NCBI GenBank assembly: GCA_036509215.1
Contig: DATCGA010000192.1
Location: 1 to 24,040 of the forward strand
Length of the DNA: 24,040 nt
Direction of reading: 5' to 3'
DNA from: Trebonia sp036509215
GTDB lineage: Bacteria > Actinomycetota > Actinomycetes > Streptosporangiales > Streptosporangiaceae
The position numbers were made by a program, and so were the translations under genes. Shown here piece by piece: positions 14,080 to 21,908 of the stretch. Numbering within the stretch: the stretch's first letter is position 1; the number at the start of each line of letters is the position of its first letter. The notes under the pieces are model-generated. The model did not search any database, was not told the origin of the DNA, and worked only from the letters and a program-made list of their open reading frames with translations.

Positions 14080-14502
14080 TGGAACTCCAGACAGACTCGA
14101 TGCGATGTAAGGGGCCGGACATGCCGTGCGTCGCGGTCAGATCCTGGCCCGACCTCGGCCAGGCAGCCCCTACAGACGCGACAGGGGTCAGCCTGTTAAC
14201 GGTAAAGGCGATCGGTGCGCAGGTCAAACCGAGCCGCGCGCAGCGCCCGGTCCTGCTCGTCCGCCCGGCTACCATCATGGAACACCGCGATTTCCACAGC
14301 GCATGCGCCGCCGGCGACTTAGGCTGTGGAAAATCAACGTCCGCAGGCCGACCCGGTGGGAGCTAGCTGCCGCCAGGGAGCCGGGAAAGCGCGGTACAGC
14401 GCACGTACACACCTTGTGGACGGACCTGTGGACAACGAGTTGCGGCCAGCGGTTGGCGTGACCGTGATTCGGGCGTTGCGGTGAGGTGAGGGGAGCGCAT
14501 CG
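14080..14502. promoter_or_regulatory. rpmH-dnaA divergent intergenic region
   Basis: 423 bases without a gene, carrying the divergent promoters of rpmH and dnaA. For rpmH there is a hairpin in the expected leader, CCTGGCC (14143-14149) with GGCCAGG (14157-14163). Near dnaA are DnaA-box-like sites: ATTTCCACA (14290-14298), TGTGGAAAA (14335-14343), TTGTGGACG (14414-14422) and the perfect TGTGGACAA (14427-14435, reverse of TTGTCCACA). They suit autoregulation of dnaA, as known in Streptomyces. I could not assign -35/-10 elements with confidence. Confidence 0.7.
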
Positions 14503-16263
14503 GTGGGCGATTTGGATCTGGCGCAGGTATGGGCACGATCCCTTAAGGGGCTCGCCGAGATGCACGTCGGGCCGAGCCAGCTCGCCTGGCTCAAGCCCGA
14601 GCTCACCCGGCCGCTCGGCCTGGTCGAGGATACCGTGCTGATCGCGACGCCGAATGCCTTCGTGAAGGAGCAGCTGGAAACCCGGCTGCGCCCGCTCGTC
14701 ATCCACGCGCTCTCACGCGAGCTCGGCCGGCCGATCCAGCTCGCGGTCACCGTGGACCCGCGGCCGACGTCCCCCCAGGACCAGCCGTCCGGCCCGCCGA
14801 GCTCGCCGCTGTCGGTGATGGACCAGCCAGGGGGGCACCTGCCGGCGATGTCGCCGCCGATGCCGATGCCCTCGGGCATGTCGCAGGACGCCCCCCAGGG
14901 GGAATGGGGGGCGGGAGCCCCCCATTCGGGAGATCAGCAGCAACCGCAGGCGCAGCCTCAGCAGCTCGAGCCGTACCTCTACGAGTCGACCGGGTGGCCG
15001 TCGCAGGGGGCCCAGGAGCTGCAGCCCGAGCAGCTGTCCTACAACCGCCCCTCCCACCCTGCCCCGCCGTCATCGCCGCACCAGCACGAGTCGTCCGGCC
15101 TCAGCGGCATGTCATCGCCCGATCAGCAGTCGCGGCAGCAGCCCCAGCACGGACAGCACGGACATCAGGGTCGCCCGGGGCAATCGGGACAGCAACACGA
15201 GCAGCCGCTCCGCCCGGCCTCCGCGCGCCTCAACTCCAAGTACACGTTCGAGACGTTCGTCATCGGCAGCAGCAACCGGTTCGCGCACGCGGCCGCCGTG
15301 GCCGTCGCCGAGGCCCCCGCCAAGGCCTACAACCCGCTGTTCATCTACGGCGACTCGGGCCTGGGGAAGACGCACCTGCTGCACGCGATCGGCCACTACG
15401 CGCAGACGCTCTACAACGGCATCAAGGTGCGCTACGTGAGCTCGGAGGAGTTCACCAACGACTTCATCAACATGATCCGCGACGGCAAGCAGGACGGGTT
15501 CCGCCGCAGGTACCGCGACGTCGACGTGCTCCTGGTCGACGACATCCAGTTCCTGGAGAACAAGGAAGGAACCCAGGAGGAGTTTTTCCACACCTTCAAC
15601 ACCCTGCACAACGCGAGCAAGCAGATCGTGATCTCCTCCGACCGGGCGCCCAAGCGGCTGGTCACCCTGGAGGACCGGCTGCGCAGCCGGTTCGAGTGGG
15701 GGCTGCTGACCGACGTTCAGCCGCCCGAGCTCGAGACCCGGATCGCGATCCTCCGCAAGAAGGCGATCCAGGAGGGGCTGAACGCGCCCGCGGACGTGCT
15801 CTCGTACATCGCCAGCCGGATCTCCACCAACATCCGCGAACTCGAGGGCGCGCTCATCCGCGTCACCGCCTTCGCCAGCCTCAACCGCCAGAGCGTCGAC
15901 ATCAGCCTGGCCGAGATCGTGCTCAAGGACCTGATACCCGAGACCCAGGGCGGCGGGCCGCAGATCACGGCCGCGACCATCATGGGCCAGACTGCGGCCT
16001 ACTTCGGGCTGACGATCGAGGACCTGTGCGGCACCAGCCGCTCGCGGGTCCTGGTGACCGCCCGGCACATCGCCATGTACCTGTGCCGTGAGCTGACCGA
16101 CATGTCGCTGCCCAAGATCGGCCAGCAGTTCGGCGGCCGCGACCACACCACCGTCATCAACGCGGACCGCAAGATCCGCTCGCTGATGGCCGAACGCCGG
16201 TCGATCTACACCCAGGTCACCGAGCTCACCAACCGCATCAAGCAGCAGGCTCGGGCAAGCTAG
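14503..16263 (+). CDS. dnaA: Chromosomal replication initiator protein DnaA
   Basis: Binds DnaA boxes at oriC, forms an ATP-dependent filament and opens the origin; 586 residues. Domain I (about 1-90) begins MGDLDLAQVWARSLKGLAEM. Domain II (about 90-245) is a long Gln/Pro/Ser/His-rich linker, as in Streptomyces but absent from short DnaAs. Domain III carries Walker A GDSGLGKT (283-290) and Walker B LLVDDIQFLENK. Domain IV ends the protein with the DNA-binding signature SLPKIGQQFGGRDHTTVINADRKI. The GTG at 14503 has GGGGAG eight bases upstream. The linker DNA contains an 11-bp perfect hairpin at 14902-14927. DnaA boxes lie both upstream and downstream of the gene. Confidence 0.98.
   Translation: MGDLDLAQVWARSLKGLAEMHVGPSQLAWLKPELTRPLGLVEDTVLIATPNAFVKEQLETRLRPLVIHALSRELGRPIQLAVTVDPRPTSPQDQPSGPPSSPLSVMDQPGGHLPAMSPPMPMPSGMSQDAPQGEWGAGAPHSGDQQQPQAQPQQLEPYLYESTGWPSQGAQELQPEQLSYNRPSHPAPPSSPHQHESSGLSGMSSPDQQSRQQPQHGQHGHQGRPGQSGQQHEQPLRPASARLNSKYTFETFVIGSSNRFAHAAAVAVAEAPAKAYNPLFIYGDSGLGKTHLLHAIGHYAQTLYNGIKVRYVSSEEFTNDFINMIRDGKQDGFRRRYRDVDVLLVDDIQFLENKEGTQEEFFHTFNTLHNASKQIVISSDRAPKRLVTLEDRLRSRFEWGLLTDVQPPELETRIAILRKKAIQEGLNAPADVLSYIASRISTNIRELEGALIRVTAFASLNRQSVDISLAEIVLKDLIPETQGGGPQITAATIMGQTAAYFGLTIEDLCGTSRSRVLVTARHIAMYLCRELTDMSLPKIGQQFGGRDHTTVINADRKIRSLMAERRSIYTQVTELTNRIKQQARAS
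14902..14927. repeat. GC-rich palindrome inside the DnaA linker coding region
   Basis: GAATGGGGGGC (14902-14912), loop GGGA, then GCCCCCCATTC (14917-14927): perfect 11-bp arms. CCCCCCAGGGGG lies directly before it (14891-14902). It is translated as part of QGEWGAGAPHSGD in the disordered linker, in frame. It looks like a REP-type or mobile palindromic repeat tolerated there. Confidence 0.7.
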
Positions 16264-16689
16264 TGCCAACAACCCGGATTTCTTGCGATCCGCAACAGCT
16301 TTCCAAGATCCACTCACAGGTTACCCACACGAGTTATCCAGGTCTGTGGATAAGCGGTGTGGATAACCTTGTGGACCAGCGGGGGATAACCAGGGGACAG
16401 CTGGTGGACAACTGGGGGAAACCTGGGCAGCGTCCACACCACCCCCTCGGACGTCCACACAGCGCACACAACCCCTGTGCACAAAAAATGGGCCGCGAAC
16501 TGGGGGAACGATGTTTTCCCCACAATCCACAGGCCCTATGACTACGACGTTCCTATAACTGAATAGACCTCAAAAACAAGTAGGTGCGCGGCCCGGCTGG
16601 GGAAACCCTGTACGGACCGCCGTCGCACCAGCCAAATACCCCGCCAGCGGGGAACCGCAAACATCACCGACCCCGGCAGGAGGCATCCC
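16264..16689. other. oriC: Origin of replication oriC
   Basis: 426 bases between dnaA and dnaN, the usual actinobacterial oriC position. DnaA boxes and near-boxes (consensus TTATCCACA or TTGTCCACA, either strand) occur at 16321, 16334, 16345 (perfect), 16358 (perfect), 16370, 16381, 16403, 16430, 16451, 16476, 16516 and 16523. Boxes at 16345-16411 point one way and most of those after 16430 the other. The AT-richest stretch is 16538-16582, between the last box and dnaN, with TATAACT at 16554-16560; it could be the unwinding element or the dnaN promoter. Confidence 0.93.
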
Positions 16690-17811
16690 ATGAAGCTCCA
16701 GGTTGAGCGTGACCCACTCGCTGAGGCCGTCGCATGGACCGCCCGCGCGCTACCGGCGCGCCCGACGGCCCCCGTGCTGGCCGGCATGCGGCTCCAGGCA
16801 GGCAGCGAACTGACCCTGTCGACCTTCGACTACGAGGTCTCGGCCCAGTCGACGATCCCGGTGCAGGCCGACGAGCCCGGCACCGTGCTCGTCTCGGGCA
16901 AGCTGCTGGCCGAGATCGTGCGCTCGCTGCCGGCCAGGCCGGTCGACCTGAGCACCGACGGCACCAGGACCACGGTCAAGTGCGGCAGCGCCACGTTCAC
17001 GCTGATGCTGCTGCCGACCGAGGAGTACCCGACCCTGCCGGGCATGCCCGAGACCACCGGCACCATCGGCGCGGACACGTTCGCCTCGGCCATCAGCCAG
17101 GTGGCGATCGCGGCGGGCAGGGATGACACGCTGCCCGCCCTGACCGGCATCCGGATGGAGATCAACGAGGACACGATCACGCTCGTCGCCACCGACCGGT
17201 ACCGTCTCGCGGTCCGCGAGCTGCGCTGGACCCCGGTCGCGCCCGGCCTCAACACGGCCGTCCTCGTCCCGGCCCGGGTGCTCAGCGACACCGCCCGCGC
17301 GCTGACGAGCGGCGCCGAGGTCGCGGTGGCCCTGGCCACCGGCGACGGGGGCATGGGCGAGGGCATCATCGGATTCGAGGGCAGCGGCCGCAGGACCACC
17401 ACCAGGCTGCTGTCCGGCGAGTACCCCCGCTACCAGACGCTGCTGCCGAACGAGTTCTCCTCGGTCGCCGAGCTGCCCGCGGCGCCGTTCGCGGACGCGG
17501 TCAAGCGCGTCGCCCTGGTCGCCGAGCGGAACACCCCGGTCCGCCTCACGTTCGCCAGCAGCGAGGTCCTGCTCGAGGCCGGGGCGGGCGACGAGGCCCA
17601 GGCGAGCGAGGCGATCCAGGCGTCCTACGACGGCGACGAGATGCAGATCGCGTTCAACCCGCAGTACCTGCTCGACGGCATCGGCGCGGTCGACTCCGAC
17701 ACCGTCCGGATCTCGTTCACCACGCCCACCAGGCCCGCGGTGATCACCGGCAAGGGCGAGGCCACCCCCGACTACCGCTACGTGATCATGCCGATCAGGT
17801 CGGCCGGCTGA
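16690..17811 (+). CDS. dnaN: DNA polymerase III sliding clamp (beta subunit)
   Basis: Ring-forming processivity factor for DNA polymerase III; 373 residues, the family length. It begins MKLQVERDPLAEAVAWTARALPARPTAPVLAG, continues with ATDRYRLAVRELRW in the second domain, and ends PDYRYVIMPIRSAG. This last segment forms part of the protein-binding pocket, as in other clamps. ATG 16690 has AGGAGG six bases upstream. It is immediately downstream of oriC. In Streptomyces a gnd gene follows dnaN; here recF follows after 56 bases. Confidence 0.98.
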   Translation: MKLQVERDPLAEAVAWTARALPARPTAPVLAGMRLQAGSELTLSTFDYEVSAQSTIPVQADEPGTVLVSGKLLAEIVRSLPARPVDLSTDGTRTTVKCGSATFTLMLLPTEEYPTLPGMPETTGTIGADTFASAISQVAIAAGRDDTLPALTGIRMEINEDTITLVATDRYRLAVRELRWTPVAPGLNTAVLVPARVLSDTARALTSGAEVAVALATGDGGMGEGIIGFEGSGRRTTTRLLSGEYPRYQTLLPNEFSSVAELPAAPFADAVKRVALVAERNTPVRLTFASSEVLLEAGAGDEAQASEAIQASYDGDEMQIAFNPQYLLDGIGAVDSDTVRISFTTPTRPAVITGKGEATPDYRYVIMPIRSAG

Positions 17812-17854
17812 TCGGGCCGAGCGGCTGGGGCCGGTCAGTGTCGGTGTGAGCCGA

Positions 17855-17860
17855 TACGCT
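17855..17860 (+). promoter_or_regulatory. Candidate -10 of a leaderless recF message
   Basis: TACGCT, matching the actinobacterial TANNNT -10 pattern, ends seven bases before the recF GTG. That spacing would place the transcription start on the start codon. No convincing -35 is seen. The only ribosome-binding-like sequence, AGAGG, is one base from the GTG. Confidence 0.4.
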
Positions 17861-17867
17861 CAGAGGC

Positions 17868-19064
17868 GTGCACCTAACCCGCCTCGCGCTGACCGACTTC
17901 CGCTCGTACGCGGCCGTCGACGTGCCGCTCGGGCCGGGTGTGACGCTCTTCGGCGGGGCCAACGGCGAGGGCAAGACCAACCTGGTCGAGGCGGTCGGCT
18001 ACGCGGCTACGCTCAGCAGCCACCGGTCCGCCCAGGACGCGCCGCTGATCAGGGCGGGCGCGGAGCAGGCGATCATCCGGGCGGCCGTCTCCACCAGCGC
18101 GAACGACGCGCTGGTGGAGATCGAGCTGAACGCGGGCCGCGCTAACCGAGTGCGGCTCAACCGGACGCCGCTGACCAAGCCGCGCGACGTCCTCGGGGTG
18201 CTCCGCACGGTGCTGTTCGCGCCCGAGGACCTCGCCCTGGTCAAGGGCGATCCAGGCGAGCGCCGCCGGTTCCTCGACGACCTGCTGGTGGCGATGGCGC
18301 CGCGCTACGCCTCGGTCCGGGCCGACTACGAGCGAGTGCTCAAGCAGCGCACCGCCCTGCTCAAGTCGGCCGGCCCGAAGGGCGGGCCCAAGGGCAACCG
18401 GCAGTCGAGGGAGGCGGTCACCGCCACCCTCGACGTCTGGGACGCTCACCTGGCCCGGGCCGGGGCCGAGTTGCTGGTCGCGCGCGAGCATCTCGTCCAG
18501 GCGCTCCGCCCGCATGTCGAGCGCGCTTACCTGGCGGTGGCGGGCGGCGACCGGGGCCCGGCCGAGATCGCCTACCGGCGCTCATTCGAGGCGCCCGATG
18601 AGGTCGCAGAACCCCCGGGAGCGAGCCAGAGCCACGGTGAGCGCGTCCGCGCGGCCGAGAAGTCCCTCCGGGCGGCCCTGCTCGAGGTCAGGCCGTCCGA
18701 GCTCGACCGCGGCGTCTGCCTGGCCGGCCCGCACCGCGACGAGCTCGAGCTGAGCATCAGGGACCTGCCCGCCCGCGGCTACGCCAGCCACGGCGAATCC
18801 TGGTCGCTGGCGCTCGCGCTCCGGCTGGCCAGCTTCGACCTGCTGCGGGCGGGCCGCGAGGACCCGGTGCTGATCCTGGACGACGTGTTCGCCGAGCTGG
18901 ACGCGGGCCGCCGCGACCGGCTGGCGGCCCTGGTCGCCACCGCCGAGCAGGTCCTGGTGACCGCGGCGGTGCCCGCGGACGTCCCCGAGATCCTGGCCGG
19001 CGCACGCTTCACCGTCACGGCCGGCGCGCTCACTTCACCCGGCGCCCCGCCCGATGCGACCTGA
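17868..19064 (+). CDS. recF: DNA replication and repair protein RecF
   Basis: SMC-like ATPase that helps load RecA at gaps with RecR and RecO; 398 residues. Its N-terminus is MHLTRLALTDFRSYAAVDVPLGPG, with Walker A GGANGEGKTN (29-38) and the RecF signature APEDLALVKGDPGERRRFLDDLL. The ABC signature region is GESWSLALALRLASFDLLR, followed by Walker B PVLILDDVFAELD (D338-D339). An Arg/Gly/Pro-rich insertion near 168-180 (AGPKGGPKGNRQSR) is common in actinobacteria. The GTG at 17868 may begin a leaderless message. The last 11 bases overlap dciA. Confidence 0.97.
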   Translation: MHLTRLALTDFRSYAAVDVPLGPGVTLFGGANGEGKTNLVEAVGYAATLSSHRSAQDAPLIRAGAEQAIIRAAVSTSANDALVEIELNAGRANRVRLNRTPLTKPRDVLGVLRTVLFAPEDLALVKGDPGERRRFLDDLLVAMAPRYASVRADYERVLKQRTALLKSAGPKGGPKGNRQSREAVTATLDVWDAHLARAGAELLVAREHLVQALRPHVERAYLAVAGGDRGPAEIAYRRSFEAPDEVAEPPGASQSHGERVRAAEKSLRAALLEVRPSELDRGVCLAGPHRDELELSIRDLPARGYASHGESWSLALALRLASFDLLRAGREDPVLILDDVFAELDAGRRDRLAALVATAEQVLVTAAVPADVPEILAGARFTVTAGALTSPGAPPDAT

Positions 19065-19575
19065 CCCCGAACGCGCCCGGCTGGCGGCCGAGGCGCTGGC
19101 CAGAGCAAGAGCGGACGCCTGGGCGAGAGGCGACCGGCCCGGCGCGGGCGCCACTTCACGTCGGCAAAATCAAAATCCGGATGTCGAACGGACCGAGGCG
19201 ACTCCCCCAGGCGAGCAATCAGCCGCCTGGTCGGCCCGACCAAGACGGGATGATCCCCAGGCGCTCAACGCCGCCGTCGGCGGCCTGCTCTCGGCCCGGG
19301 GCTGGCGTCAGCGGGTGGCCGTCGGCGCGGTCTTCGGCGACTGGCCCCAGATCGTCGGCCCCCAGCTGGCAACGCACACCCGGCCCGACGGCTTCGACAA
19401 CGGCGAGCTCACCGTGACCGCCGACTCCGACGCCTGGGCCGCCCAGGTCCGGCTGATGGCACCGCAGCTGATCAGGCGCCTGGCGGAGGAGCTCGGCCAT
19501 GGCACGGTGACCAGAATTCGCGTTCGCGGACCTTCTGCCCCGCCCAGACAATCCGGACGTTTGCGGGCCAGATGA
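19054..19575 (+). CDS. dciA: DciA-family replicative helicase loader (DUF721)
   Basis: 173 residues. The C-terminal DUF721 domain (about 68-150) reads ALNAAVGGLLSARGWRQRVAVGAVFGDWPQIVGPQLATHTRP, then GELTVTADSDAWAAQVRLMAPQLIRRL. DciA is the ancestral loader or recruiter of the DnaB helicase in bacteria lacking DnaC/DnaI. The N-terminal 65 residues are charged, low-complexity and probably disordered. ATG 19054 overlaps recF by 11 bases and has no ribosome binding site of its own, so translation is probably coupled. The helicase role is inherited from the family, not shown here. Confidence 0.9.
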   Translation: MRPDPERARLAAEALARARADAWARGDRPGAGATSRRQNQNPDVERTEATPPGEQSAAWSARPRRDDPQALNAAVGGLLSARGWRQRVAVGAVFGDWPQIVGPQLATHTRPDGFDNGELTVTADSDAWAAQVRLMAPQLIRRLAEELGHGTVTRIRVRGPSAPPRQSGRLRAR

Positions 19576-19805
19576 TCACGCCCGGGCGGCGGCCCCGCCA
19601 CGCCGGAACCCGTACCGCCAAGCAACCGCGAGAGTCCTTAACCACAGGTAAAATAAAGGGTAGTCACGCGGCTAAGACTGGCCGGTGACTGGGGCTGCGT
19701 GAGGCCGCACGACCGCCGGGCACGAGCGCCCGTCCGATCGTCTGGTGACCGGGGGCACCGGTCGCCGGGAACCAGTCACTGCCAGCAGCAGGATGGAGTT
19801 TTCAT
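19576..19805 (+). promoter_or_regulatory. gyrB upstream region with promoter candidate and leader hairpin
   Basis: 230 bases without a gene. An AT-rich island at 19636-19662 holds TAAAAT (19649-19654), a plausible -10, but no good -35. It also holds TTAACCACA (19638-19646), one mismatch from a DnaA box. A leader hairpin GGTGACCGG (19744-19752) with CCGGTCGCC (19758-19766) has nine pairs including one G-U and a 5-base loop. It ends 39 bases before the gyrB start. Confidence 0.45.
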
Positions 19806-21800
19806 TTGTCGAACTTGTCGAACGATTACGATGCGCGGTCTATCACGGTACTCGAGGGTCTTGAGGCCGTCCGTAAGCGTCCCGGCATGTACATCGGCTC
19901 GACCGGCGAGCGCGGGCTGCACCACCTGGTCTACGAGGTTGTGGACAACTCGGTCGACGAGGCCCTGGCGGGCTACGCGACCGACATCCAGGTGACGCTG
20001 CTGGCCGACGGCGGCGTCCGGGTCGTTGACGACGGCCGTGGCATCCCGGTGGACGACCACCCGATCGAGCACCGGCCGGCGGTTGAGGTCGTGATGACCA
20101 CGCTGCACGCCGGCGGCAAGTTCGATAAGGGGTCCTACGCCGTCTCCGGCGGCCTGCACGGTGTCGGCCTCTCGGTGGTGAACGCGCTTGCGGTCCGGCT
20201 CGAGGTGGAAATCCACAAGGACGGCTACGTCTGGTCGCAGTCCTACGCCGGCGGTGCCCCGGTCACGAAGCTCGCCCGCGGCGAGACCACCGAGGAAACG
20301 GGCACGACGATAACGTTCTGGCCGGACGGCGGGATCTTCGAGACCACCGACTGGTCCTTCGAGACGCTGTCGCGCCGGATGCAGGAGACGGCGTTCCTCA
20401 ACCGGGGGCTGCGGATCTCGATCAGCGACGAGCGGCCGGCCAAGGTCGCCGCCACCGAGGACGACCAGGAGGTCGCCCCGCAGGCGACCGCGCACAAGGC
20501 CCGCACGGTGGTGTACCAGTACCCGGGCGGCATCGCCGACTTCGTCCGCTACCTGAACGCCTCCAGGGAGTCGGTGCACCCCTCGGTCATCGAGTTCGGC
20601 GACGAGCAGCCTGGCATGTCGGTCGAGATCGCGATGCAGTGGACGACCGCGTACAGCGAGTCCGTGCACTCGTTCGCGAACGTGATCAACACGGCCGAGG
20701 GCGGCACCCACGAGGAAGGGTTCCGCACCGCCCTGACCTCGGTCATCAACAAGTACGCGCGCGACCAGAAGCTGCTCAAGGAGAAGGACGACAACCTCAC
20801 CGGCGAGGACGTCCGCGAGGGCCTGACCGCGATCATCTCCATCAAGATGGCCGAGCCCCAGTTCGAGGGGCAGACCAAGACCAAGCTGGGGAACACCGAG
20901 GCCAAGTCGTTCGTGCAGAAGGCCGCCAACGACCGGCTGCGCGACTGGCTCGACCGCAATCCCGGCGAGGCCAAGGACATCATCAACAAGTCCAGCCAGG
21001 CGGCGCGGGCGCGGATCGCGGCCCGCCAGGCGCGCGACCTCACCCGGCGCAAGTCGGCCATGGAGAGCAACGGGCTGCCGGGCAAGCTGGCCGACTGCCA
21101 GTCGACCGACCCCGCCAAGTCCGAGATCTACGTGGTCGAGGGCGACTCCGCGGGCGGCTCGGCCAAGGGCGGGCGGGATCCGAAGTTCCAGGCGATCCTG
21201 CCGATTCGCGGCAAGATCATCAACGTCGAGAAGTCCAGCATCGACCGGGTGCTGAAGAACAACGAGGTCCAGTCGATGATTACCGCGCTCGGCGCGGGCA
21301 TTCACGACGAGTTCGACATCGACAAGCTCCGCTACCACAAGATCATCCTGATGGCGGACGCCGACGTGGACGGGCAGCACATCAGGACGCTGCTGCTGAC
21401 GCTGCTCTTCCGGTTCATGAAGCCGCTGATCGAGGCCGGATACGTCTACCTCGCGCAGCCGCCGCTGTTCAAGATCAAGTGGGTCGAGCGCGGCGTCAAC
21501 CCTGACTACGTGTTCTCCGACGTCGAGCTGACCCGGGTCATCGAGGCGGGGATCGCCGCCGGGCGCAGGGACCCTCGCCCGCGCGACGGGGTGCAGCGGT
21601 TCAAGGGGCTCGGCGAGATGAACGCAGACGAGCTCTGGGAGACCACGATGAACCCGGCCCGGCGGGTGCTGCTCCAGGTCACCGTGGACGACGCGGCGCA
21701 GGCGGACGAGCTGTTCAGCGTGCTGATGGGCGAGGACGTGGAGTCCCGCCGCGCCTTCATCACTCGTAATGCGAAGGACGTGCGGTTCCTAGACATTTAG
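19806..21800 (+). CDS. gyrB: DNA gyrase subunit B
   Basis: ATPase subunit of DNA gyrase, which introduces negative supercoils; 664 residues. The GHKL ATPase region has the catalytic glutamate E44 and the Mg-binding N48 in EVVDNSVDEALAG, then DDGRGIPVD and GGLHGVGLSVVNAL. The TOPRIM domain begins EGDSAGGSAKGGRD (E445) with the metal-binding DADVD at 518-522. The C-terminus is the usual RFLDI. The start is TTG 19806, with GGAG seven bases upstream. The first 18 bases are a tandem duplication of TTGTCGAAC, so TTG 19815 is a possible second start. No resistance change was assessed. Confidence 0.97.
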   Translation: MSNLSNDYDARSITVLEGLEAVRKRPGMYIGSTGERGLHHLVYEVVDNSVDEALAGYATDIQVTLLADGGVRVVDDGRGIPVDDHPIEHRPAVEVVMTTLHAGGKFDKGSYAVSGGLHGVGLSVVNALAVRLEVEIHKDGYVWSQSYAGGAPVTKLARGETTEETGTTITFWPDGGIFETTDWSFETLSRRMQETAFLNRGLRISISDERPAKVAATEDDQEVAPQATAHKARTVVYQYPGGIADFVRYLNASRESVHPSVIEFGDEQPGMSVEIAMQWTTAYSESVHSFANVINTAEGGTHEEGFRTALTSVINKYARDQKLLKEKDDNLTGEDVREGLTAIISIKMAEPQFEGQTKTKLGNTEAKSFVQKAANDRLRDWLDRNPGEAKDIINKSSQAARARIAARQARDLTRRKSAMESNGLPGKLADCQSTDPAKSEIYVVEGDSAGGSAKGGRDPKFQAILPIRGKIINVEKSSIDRVLKNNEVQSMITALGAGIHDEFDIDKLRYHKIILMADADVDGQHIRTLLLTLLFRFMKPLIEAGYVYLAQPPLFKIKWVERGVNPDYVFSDVELTRVIEAGIAAGRRDPRPRDGVQRFKGLGEMNADELWETTMNPARRVLLQVTVDDAAQADELFSVLMGEDVESRRAFITRNAKDVRFLDI

Positions 21801-21830
21801 GCAGAGCCGGGAAGGTGCTTCCGGCGGAGC

Positions 21831-21844
21831 GATTCACGTGAAAC
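21831..21844. promoter_or_regulatory. parS: parS-like site between gyrB and gyrA
   Basis: GATTCACGTGAAAC has one mismatch (A for T at position 2) from the 14-base parS core. It lies in the 108-base gyrB-gyrA gap, about 5.4 kb beyond oriC on the side opposite the perfect sites. Origin-proximal parS copies on both sides are typical of actinobacteria. Confidence 0.65.
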
Positions 21845-21868
21845 CACGGTCCGTTCGACATGACCGTG

Positions 21869-21890
21869 TTGATCTTTTGATCTTGATCTT
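21869..21890 (+). repeat. Three TTGATCTT repeats before gyrA
   Basis: TTGATCTT occurs at 21869-21876, 21877-21884 and 21883-21890, the last two sharing two bases. The tract is strikingly AT-rich for this DNA and ends 18 bases before the gyrA start. It could be part of a gyrA promoter or a translation enhancer; nothing in the sequence decides. Confidence 0.6.
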
Positions 21891-21908
21891 TGAACGAGAG
21901 GTTGCGAA

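Noticed and set aside
19793..19862. Short frame beginning ATG 19793 before gyrB
   Set aside because: Only about two dozen codons, overlapping gyrB in another frame; the GGAG inside it serves the gyrB TTG.
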